From the NCBI GenBank assembly GCA_036263455.1, contig DATAGZ010000017.1, forward strand, positions 186,001-250,000: 64,000 bases of DNA, in the 5' to 3' direction. The stretch's first letter is position 1; every line of letters begins with the position of its first letter. The DNA comes from DATAGZ01 sp036263455 (GTDB lineage Bacteria; Pseudomonadota; Alphaproteobacteria; Dongiales; Dongiaceae). The position numbers and the translations under genes are program-made. Positions 9,040 to 15,116 of the stretch are shown here, in pieces. The notes below the pieces were generated by a model. That model saw only the letters and a list, made by a program, of their open reading frames with translations, had not been told where the DNA came from and made no database searches.

Positions 9040-10056
9040 ATGATACATGGAACCCTGAAACTTTCTCGTGCCATCAGATATGGAATCGCGGTGGGTTGCG
9101 CCGTCGCTTTGGCCCTTTTTTCATTGAATGTCGAAGCGAAGTCGAATGGTGGGAATGGCGGCGGCGGAAATGGCGGCAGCCATGGCGGCGATCACGGGCA
9201 GGGCGGTAGTCACGGCGGTGGCAATTCCGGCGGTGGCGGCAAATCGGGTGGCAGTGGCAATAGCGGCAACGGCGGCGGCACGAACCATACAAACGGTGAT
9301 CAAGGGAAACAGGACAAGAAGCTGACCGGCAACGTTCAAAATCAGCAGGCCGCAGTATCGAAGACTAATACCACCCCAAGCGCCGGGAAACTGAAAGGGT
9401 TTTTACATGCTTCGCCGGCCGCTCTTGCCAATGCTTCCCCCAATTCCGCCATCGGCAAGGTGGCAATCGGCGTCCGCGATGCCTTGAAAGCCTATGCCGA
9501 CGGTTCGGGCAGTCTTCAGGACGTCGCCAAGGCTCTGGCGAGCGCGACCAACAAGCCTGTCACGCAACAGCAGGTCGCCGCGGTAATTGCCAAGCTCGTC
9601 AAATATAACCCCGATACGAGCCTGTCGAAATTCACCGACGGGACCTTGTCGAGCGCGGACGTTGCCAAGCAAGTGGCGAACCAGACCAATCAGATCCGCA
9701 GCCAGAAGATCGCGGCCTCGGCAAAGAAAATAAGCGGCGGCTCGCTGAACGGCTTCCTCCATGCCTCCCCCAACGCGCTGACCCATGCTGCGCCGAATTC
9801 CGCCGTGGGCAAGGTTGCCGTGGGCGTGCGTGATGCGCTGCAAGCCTATGCCGATGGGACAGGCAGCCTGGACGATGTGGCAAAGGCCCTGGCCGCCGCG
9901 ACCAACAAGCCCGTCACGCAACAGCAGGTAGCCGCCGTGATCCAAAAGCTCAGCGACAATAACCAGGGGACCAGCCTGGATAAGTTTCGCGACGGCACAA
10001 TCTCTTCTACAGATGTCTCCAAGCAGCTCTCCGATGAGACGAACGCATTGAGGTAG
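9040..10056 (+). CDS. Secreted glycine-rich protein with two 118-residue repeats, unknown function
   Basis: The 338-residue product has a signal peptide (residues 1 to about 33, ending NVEA before K), so it should be exported by Sec. A low-complexity Gly/Ser/His/Asn region follows (about 36-90). Then come two homologous modules at about 118-221 and 236-338, with GFLHASP at 120 and again at 238. Shared phrases are GVRDAL-AYADG-GSL-DVAKALA-ATNKPVTQQQVAAVI and a DG(T)-SS-DV-KQ tail. The ATG at 9040 has a good AAAGGAG ribosome site. I do not recognise the repeat family. It may be an extracellular matrix or cell-envelope protein. No operon partner is evident. Confidence 0.85.
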   Translation: MIHGTLKLSRAIRYGIAVGCAVALALFSLNVEAKSNGGNGGGGNGGSHGGDHGQGGSHGGGNSGGGGKSGGSGNSGNGGGTNHTNGDQGKQDKKLTGNVQNQQAAVSKTNTTPSAGKLKGFLHASPAALANASPNSAIGKVAIGVRDALKAYADGSGSLQDVAKALASATNKPVTQQQVAAVIAKLVKYNPDTSLSKFTDGTLSSADVAKQVANQTNQIRSQKIAASAKKISGGSLNGFLHASPNALTHAAPNSAVGKVAVGVRDALQAYADGTGSLDDVAKALAAATNKPVTQQQVAAVIQKLSDNNQGTSLDKFRDGTISSTDVSKQLSDETNALR

Positions 10057-10159
10057 GGAGAACTGGCCGCTCCTTCATGGATAAGGCTGGGGGCTTTTTA
10101 ACGCTAAGGTAGCAATAGAAGCCATTAGCAGCCAATTAAGTGGAGGAGTTTAGAGCTTT

Positions 10160-10645
10160 TTACGCGGCGAAACCGAGGGCGAATGATTTAATCTCAGAGG
10201 GTTTCGGGTTCTCGGCGCACCGAGCGCTGTTCCGCCGGGATGCGGCCGAAAGCCTTGCCGCCAGATCCATGAATGTCATGCCGAAATAGCGCTTGAATAC
10301 TCGTTGAGCGATGGCGGGATCGATACCCATCGCGGCAATCTCGTCTTCGGTCCAGCGATATTCAGCCCGAGCCTCAAGCGCAGACAGAAGCGAGCCGATC
10401 ACTGGCTCTACTTCGATAATCGGAGCTAACGGTCGGCAGCGTTTGCAGGCCCTGAAACCGGCCTTCATACATTCCCCAACGGTTTCGAAAAATCTGCAAT
10501 TCTCAGATTTTGGCTTGGCCGGACAGCTCAAGCGGCAGAAAATTCCAGTCGAAACCACTCCTACATAGGCCCGCCCGTCATAATCGTGGCTCCTCTCGAG
10601 AAGAGCGGCGTAGAGCGTTTCATGGTCTGGGCGGCGGAATAACAT
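10160..10645 (-). CDS. Truncated Ada-type protein: methylphosphotriester-acceptor domain plus partial HTH
   Basis: The N-terminal part matches the zinc-binding Ada domain that removes methyl groups from DNA phosphotriesters. Cysteines 37, 41, 67 and 70 have nearly the spacing of the four zinc ligands of E. coli Ada, and Cys37 would be the methyl acceptor. An AraC-like helix segment follows (RWTEDEIAAMGIDPAIAQRVFKR broken over residues 96-118). The family signature is lost shortly after YFGMTFMDLA. The remaining 30 residues do not match, and the O6-alkylguanine transferase domain is missing. The product is 161 residues, while full Ada has about 350. It is either a degraded gene or a stand-alone sensor. 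Confidence 0.7.
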   Translation of the reverse strand: MLFRRPDHETLYAALLERSHDYDGRAYVGVVSTGIFCRLSCPAKPKSENCRFFETVGECMKAGFRACKRCRPLAPIIEVEPVIGSLLSALEARAEYRWTEDEIAAMGIDPAIAQRVFKRYFGMTFMDLAARLSAASRRNSARCAENPKPSEIKSFALGFAA

Positions 10646-11169
10646 CGATCACTGCAATGGATAATATCATGTCAAAATCGATTGACCAGAATTTAATGTT
10701 GACCCGTTGGGCTGACAAGAACGACTTTGCGATCAGGGCGATCCAATCCACCCCGGGAGCTCTGGTCCATCGGATGCCGTACTATTTGAACTGTTTCGTG
10801 CATTTCTTATTCCCTGTCGGAAAAAGCATTCCCGTCGGAGGCGGCACTTTGCGCGAGCGCGATCACTAGACCCCTTGCGCGCCCCGGGGAATTCGAGATC
10901 TCGTAAACGGAATTGCTCGCCTCTCTCCTGCGAAGAACCCAAACCTCTTGAAATTCAAGAGCTATTTCTAAGCAGAATCCTCAAGCAGGGCGGCGCTGCG
11001 CCCATGCCATGCATCCGAGCCTACATCATGTAGTATTTAATATTGTCTAATATACAATATATAACAGCAAGAAACGGATAGTTTTAAACAATAATCGTCG
11101 CTATTTTCGCTTACCAGTAAGTAATAAAATAAAAAATGAAGCCCGACTCATCGTAATGGAGGAAATGAC
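10646..11169. other. 524-base non-coding region left of the nitrosourea-like cassette
   Basis: No convincing gene is seen on either strand. Short frames here lack recognisable motifs and ribosome sites. The right half (about 11020-11150) is markedly A+T rich and carries an inverted repeat at 11040-11060. The region probably holds the promoter of the downstream genes and remnants of older sequence. Confidence 0.5.
11040..11060. promoter_or_regulatory. Inverted repeat, possible operator
   Basis: ATATTGT and its exact complement ACAATAT are separated by seven bases in an A+T-rich setting, 110 bases before the ATG at 11170. The symmetry suggests a dimeric regulator site or a small hairpin. No regulator gene is adjacent, so function is inferred only. 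Confidence 0.4.
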
Positions 11170-11553
11170 ATGGAACTCCGATATGCGCCCGGAATAGCGG
11201 AATTCATCGAACGCGGCGACAAGGTGGTTCCTCCGGATTTCTATACCGGGCCCATCCCCGAGCAGCGGCGGCTATATGAAAATTTGATCCATGAATTTGT
11301 TTTTGAGCGGCCAGCCAATATTACCGTGTCTGAAGATCTTCTGAATGTCGATGACCGCACGGTGCGGGTTCGCGTCTATCGTCCGAAGCGGACGATTGCT
11401 CACGGTCCCGCGCTAGAAGCCGCCCTGCTTTTTATGCATGGGGGCGGCTTTGTCCACAAAGGCGAAATGGGCATGATTTCCGTCATTGCCATGGTATGGC
11501 AAGGGCAATTTTCCCAGACGACAGGCTTATCCACGATCCAACCCACCGAATAG
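11170..11553 (+). pseudogene. Alpha/beta hydrolase (acetylhydrolase/HSL type), 3'-truncated
   Basis: The first 100 residues match the N-terminal part of HSL-family esterases, ending in the oxyanion-hole motif HGGGF near residue 92. In intact members the nucleophile motif GDSAGG and the Asp-His pair follow over another 200 residues. Here the similarity stops just after HGGGFVHKG and a 30-residue unrelated tail leads to a stop, so the enzyme cannot be active. The start is good (GGAGGAAATGAC before ATG). The break at about 11466 lies 140 bases before the methyltransferase gene and may mark where the cassette was joined to an older locus. Confidence 0.8.
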
Positions 11554-11604
11554 AAGCAGTGAAATGCCAGAACTGGAGCGCTTGCGTGCGCAGAAGGGCG
11601 GTAG

Positions 11605-12720
11605 ATGATGCATAATTCTCCTCTCGACGATGTAATGAACGGTGCTGTCGAAACCGCAGTACGACGAGTCGATCGCCTGATGCAATCCGGGCACGTTCTC
11701 GAGGCATTGGAAATAGCCAAATCCCTGAACCGCACCGCTCCCCTGGACGGCGAACTGGCTTCTCTCATAAACGATCTGCAACGCCGAGCAATTCCACGAT
11801 GGCACTTCAGCATGTTGAACGACGAGGGCCGCAACAATGCTTTATGGCGAGCGCTGGAGGCTAAAGTAACCCCCGGGAGCATCGTGCTGGATATCGGTGC
11901 GGGCTCCGGATTGCTCGCCATGATGGCAGCCAAGCTTGGTGCGAAATATGTCTATTCGTGCGAGATGGTGCAGCCTATAGCCCTTCTCGCCCGCCAGATC
12001 GTCGCCGCAAATGGACTAGCGGACCGCGTGAAGATCATCGACAAGAAATCCTCCGACGTCATGGTCGGCCGCGATATTCCCGAGCGTGCCAATCTCCTGG
12101 TAACCGAGACCATCGATTGTGGACTGCTTGGAGAAGGGATGCTTCCGATCATCTCGCACGCGCGGCAATATCTCCTCGCCGAAAATTCCGATTTCATTCC
12201 ACAACGTACCACTCTTTATATGGCGCTTCTCGAAAGCAAGGAAATTCATGCAAGAAATCATGTCGATAGAGTACATGGTTTCAACGTGCGCCAGTTCAAT
12301 CAATTTTGCACTGTCGGATATTTCCCTGTCCGGCTCCATGCCTGCCGGCACCGCATGCTCAGCGTGCCCCGGCCAATATTCGTTTTCGACTGCAAGCGAG
12401 ATCCGCTCGGTCCCGAAACAAAATTCCTGGAAATCCCCATCGAGAAAAGCGGCACGGTCCACGGTGTTGTTTTCTGGTTCGATGTGGAGCTCGCGGACGG
12501 CGTTCATCTTACCAACGCGCCGCCAGCACGAGATAGCCACTGGATGCAGGCGGTTCAGACTTTTGAACGGGCTATTCCCGTCGAGCGCGGAAAAATACTC
12601 ACAGGTGGTATCAGTCACGATCTAAACCAACTGGCATTCACGTTTCATGGCATGCAACCGCACCATTTAGCGCCGATAATGCTTGCTGGGCGAGGCGCAG
12701 CAGCTAGAGGAGGAGAATAA
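11605..12720 (+). CDS. PRMT-like N-methyltransferase, SznE-like (putative L-arginine N-methyltransferase)
   Basis: A 371-residue S-adenosylmethionine-dependent methyltransferase with the marks of the protein arginine methyltransferase family. It has motif I VLDIGAGSGLLAMMA (94-108), a following acidic residue SCE (120), a double-E loop with Glu168 and Glu177 in TETIDCGLLGEG, and a SHW motif (311-313) in the place of the PRMT THW loop. About 60 helical residues precede the Rossmann fold. SznE of streptozotocin biosynthesis has this fold and methylates a guanidine nitrogen of free L-arginine. The next gene is SznF-like, so free arginine is the likely substrate, though a protein target is possible. 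Two adjacent ATGs occur (11605 and 11608). The TAA lies two bases before the next ATG, and that gene's ribosome site is inside this one. Confidence 0.82.
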   Translation: MMHNSPLDDVMNGAVETAVRRVDRLMQSGHVLEALEIAKSLNRTAPLDGELASLINDLQRRAIPRWHFSMLNDEGRNNALWRALEAKVTPGSIVLDIGAGSGLLAMMAAKLGAKYVYSCEMVQPIALLARQIVAANGLADRVKIIDKKSSDVMVGRDIPERANLLVTETIDCGLLGEGMLPIISHARQYLLAENSDFIPQRTTLYMALLESKEIHARNHVDRVHGFNVRQFNQFCTVGYFPVRLHACRHRMLSVPRPIFVFDCKRDPLGPETKFLEIPIEKSGTVHGVVFWFDVELADGVHLTNAPPARDSHWMQAVQTFERAIPVERGKILTGGISHDLNQLAFTFHGMQPHHLAPIMLAGRGAAARGGE

Positions 12721-12722
12721 TC

Positions 12723-14159
12723 ATGACACATATGAAAAAACCCGTTATGGACGAGCCATCGAAAATCGATATCGATGACGATCTCCTCTTTCGAGATTGC
12801 TTGCTGCAGTTTGGTGATACACCGCTCTTTGCCGATACGGAGGAATGGCTATCGCTCGATAACCCTTATCGACGTACGCTAAGACCTCATGTCTTTCGGT
12901 ATCTCGATTTCTCTCGTCCCTTGCCGCGCAAGGATATTCTGACTTATAAGAGTCTCGCCGCCAACCGTACGTTGCTAACGGTTTACGAGACCGATTTCGT
13001 TTTCCTGCCGCGTGGGGATTTCTCCGCTAAGCGCGGCGATTTTCAGGATTTCTATAGCCAGCGCCGCAAGGTGTTGGGAGAAATTATTCGACCGCGTCTG
13101 GAATCTTTCCTTTTCGATTTCTTGGATCAAGAAATTAAGATCAGCGGCACGTGGAACAAGGCGGCGCTCATAGAATATTTCGACGATTATGAGAAAACCA
13201 TCAAGGACTCCTCCATGATGGCGATGTCGGCAATTCTTAATTCGTCGAACCGAGAGCATGCCGCCCAGACTTTCCTTATCCAGCTTGCGGGAGATTTTTT
13301 ATTGGAATCTTCCCCGATGTCTCGCAACATCCTGGGACATTACGGCGCGCTGCAGTCGGAATTATTCAAGATCGTCATCGACGAATTCGGCTATGGCGTT
13401 CATAAAACAAAGCATAGCACGCTTTTTGAGAAAATGATGCTTGCGGTGGAGTTAAAACCAGAGCCGCACACCTATTGGCAGTTCTATCTGAGTTCGTCAT
13501 TGCTTCTCAACAATTACTACAACATGATCTCCCGCGATCACAGCAAGTTCTTCCGATATATCGGGGCGATTTACCAAGCGGAGACGGCGTTCATCTATTC
13601 ATGTCAGCAGATGGCGGACATGATGCGAACAGTATTTGGCCCCACCATCGAGGTCGAGTACTTTCTGGAGCATGTCCACATCGATAAGCACCACAGCCAT
13701 ATGGTTTACGAAAAGATCGTAAAGCCTGCTGTTGACATTTATGGCGAAGAAATAATCCCCGAAATTATTCGCGGCTTCGAAGCCGCCCGGCTGCTCGGCG
13801 ATATTGCCGACCACGATTTCTGCGATCAGGTGCGATGGTCCGACGATGGTCCCCATTATAAGAAACTGCATCCGGCGATTCTTGAGAAAATTCGCCAAGG
13901 CTCGATCAGACCGCCAGTGCAGCGCTTCATCGAACCCAGGGGCGAATTATCCGTCACGCACGTCCACGATGGGGATGAATTGTGCGACATCGTATCGGGT
14001 GTCATGCATTTTATCAACGGCTGCGATCGTTACACCGTGCTGAATGCGGGCGAAGGCACCGTCATCCAGCATAATCGGTTGCACGGAGCGATTATTTCTT
14101 CTGAGGAGTGCGTTTATGACATCTATTCCATCGAGGATCATGTCGCTTGCCTGTCCTGA
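12723..14159 (+). CDS. SznF-like N-nitrosourea synthase: diiron oxidase plus cupin
   Basis: Predicted three-part metalloenzyme of 478 residues: an N-terminal helical domain (about 1-150), a heme-oxygenase-like diiron oxidase domain (about 150-345) and a C-terminal cupin (about 395-470). SznF hydroxylates N-methyl-L-arginine at two nitrogens with the diiron site, then rearranges it at the cupin iron to an N-nitrosourea. Candidate diiron ligands are Glu195, Glu221, His231, Glu287, His317, Asp321 and His324. Candidate cupin ligands are His413, His415 and His454. As I recall the SznF ligand numbers, every one lies exactly six positions lower, which argues strongly for the same enzyme type. The start has an excellent GGAGGAG site. 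Several rows are A+T rich: a hand count of 13081-13140 gives 21 G+C in 60. Product identity is inferred. Confidence 0.85.
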   Translation: MTHMKKPVMDEPSKIDIDDDLLFRDCLLQFGDTPLFADTEEWLSLDNPYRRTLRPHVFRYLDFSRPLPRKDILTYKSLAANRTLLTVYETDFVFLPRGDFSAKRGDFQDFYSQRRKVLGEIIRPRLESFLFDFLDQEIKISGTWNKAALIEYFDDYEKTIKDSSMMAMSAILNSSNREHAAQTFLIQLAGDFLLESSPMSRNILGHYGALQSELFKIVIDEFGYGVHKTKHSTLFEKMMLAVELKPEPHTYWQFYLSSSLLLNNYYNMISRDHSKFFRYIGAIYQAETAFIYSCQQMADMMRTVFGPTIEVEYFLEHVHIDKHHSHMVYEKIVKPAVDIYGEEIIPEIIRGFEAARLLGDIADHDFCDQVRWSDDGPHYKKLHPAILEKIRQGSIRPPVQRFIEPRGELSVTHVHDGDELCDIVSGVMHFINGCDRYTVLNAGEGTVIQHNRLHGAIISSEECVYDIYSIEDHVACLS

Positions 14160-14470
14160 AATTCGATCTACATCGTTTCAATTTCATTATCGCGGAAGAT
14201 AGAAGGTACTTCCTTCTAGCGGGGGAAGATTCTCATCCGTTGCTTGTCGATGGCGTATGCCCGCACCGGGGCGGCCCGCTTCACCTGGGTGAGAGAGATC
14301 ACACAGCGGGAACCATCCGCTGCCCTTGGCATGATCGATCCTTGCCTTTGCGTTCGGTCACGCGGAGGGCACTGCCTATGATTGTCCACGCTAATAACGC
14401 CACAGCGATATTACCGGAAGCAGGTAAAGTCTTTTTGCAATGGCGCGCTTGCGGACAGAATGAGAAATAA
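14147..14470 (+). CDS. Small Rieske [2Fe-2S] protein, possible electron donor to the oxidase
   Basis: A 107-residue protein with a Rieske cluster motif: Cys38-Pro-His40 in VCPHRGGPLHLGE and Cys59-Pro-Trp-His62 in CPWHD. It is the size of a free Rieske ferredoxin and has no oxygenase catalytic domain. Translation appears to start at TTG 14147, which overlaps the end of the SznF-like gene by 13 bases, with GAGGA nine bases upstream. No in-frame ATG precedes the cluster motif. The overlap implies coupled translation with the oxidase. A diiron oxidase needs two electrons per turnover, so an electron-transfer role is a reasonable inference. The sequence after CPWHD fits the family less well. Confidence 0.75.
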   Translation: MPVLKFDLHRFNFIIAEDRRYFLLAGEDSHPLLVDGVCPHRGGPLHLGERDHTAGTIRCPWHDRSLPLRSVTRRALPMIVHANNATAILPEAGKVFLQWRACGQNEK

Positions 14471-14745
14471 TGGCAAGAGAATAATAGAGTCTGGAAAAGG
14501 GACAGGGATCACCGATAGCACAAATGCGTTGCGAGATGGTCGAGGTCGTCTGCGAACTGGCGCGATAGCCAAAAACTCCTTTCGGGTGCCGAAAATGCAA
14601 GAAAGGGCAGCATGCTCAATTTTTATTCTCGAACTCGACATGGAAGGACGGCGCGCTCGGCGCCGAATTGCGATAACCCTTTGATATAATTGCCAAAAAT
14701 CGCAGCAACCGAGGCCAGGGGCACCAAGGCATCAAATCTGGCATT

Positions 14746-14822
14746 TGGCGTCCCCGAGAGGATTCGAACCTCCGACCTCCAGTTTAGGAAACTGCTGCTC
14801 TATCCTGCTGAGCTACGGGGAC
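14746..14822 (-). tRNA. tRNA-Arg (anticodon CCT)
   Basis: The minus strand folds as a 77-base tRNA with a GTCCCCG/CGGGGAC acceptor stem, a D arm, the anticodon loop TTCCTAA giving CCT, a T arm with TTCGAAT, and an encoded CCA end. It reads AGG codons. The outer pair of the anticodon stem looks like G-G, which is unusual. The 3' end faces the accessory patch at 10.1-14.7 kb, the orientation expected if an element had used this tRNA as an attachment site. Confidence 0.93.
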
Positions 14823-15005
14823 GTGCCTCTTCTATAGCAGAGGATTGGACCTTAGGAAACGCCGCGCGCCCCTGGATTGCGTGCCACGGCCTGACCGAGT
14901 CGACGGACGCCAGCGCCGCTGGCTTGACAAGGCCCGTACCGCTCGCCAGTTTGGCCGGGAGCGGTTCATGGACCGACCCTTGCCAGAACGCTCCAGGGAG
15001 AAGTC

Positions 15006-15116
15006 ATGCGCATCGCGATCATTGATGCCAGCGCAAAGCCTGCCGGACGGGCAGCCGGCGCCGCATTTGGCAAGCCGTCCACGCGGCGTGCGGCCAGGGC
15101 TGGGCGGTTCCGATGA
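15006..15116 (+). CDS. Possible 36-residue peptide translationally coupled to mutS
   Basis: A short frame begins with ATG at 15006 after a good AGGGAGA ribosome site. It encodes a basic peptide starting MRIAIIDASAKPAG, and its TGA overlaps the mutS ATG as ATGA. Such overlap usually means coupled translation. I do not recognise the peptide. It could be a leader that sets mutS translation, or chance. mutS itself has no clearly better ribosome site. Confidence 0.4.
   Translation: MRIAIIDASAKPAGRAAGAAFGKPSTRRAARAGRFR

Noticed and set aside
10510..10942. Short frames on both strands in the gap before the cassette
   Set aside because: No motif, no ribosome site, and composition unlike the real genes. 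They may be remnants but nothing can be named.
14690..15025. Frame encoding a peptide with PERIRTSDLQFRKLLLYPAE
   Set aside because: This is the antisense reading of the tRNA-Arg gene, a well-known spurious protein pattern.
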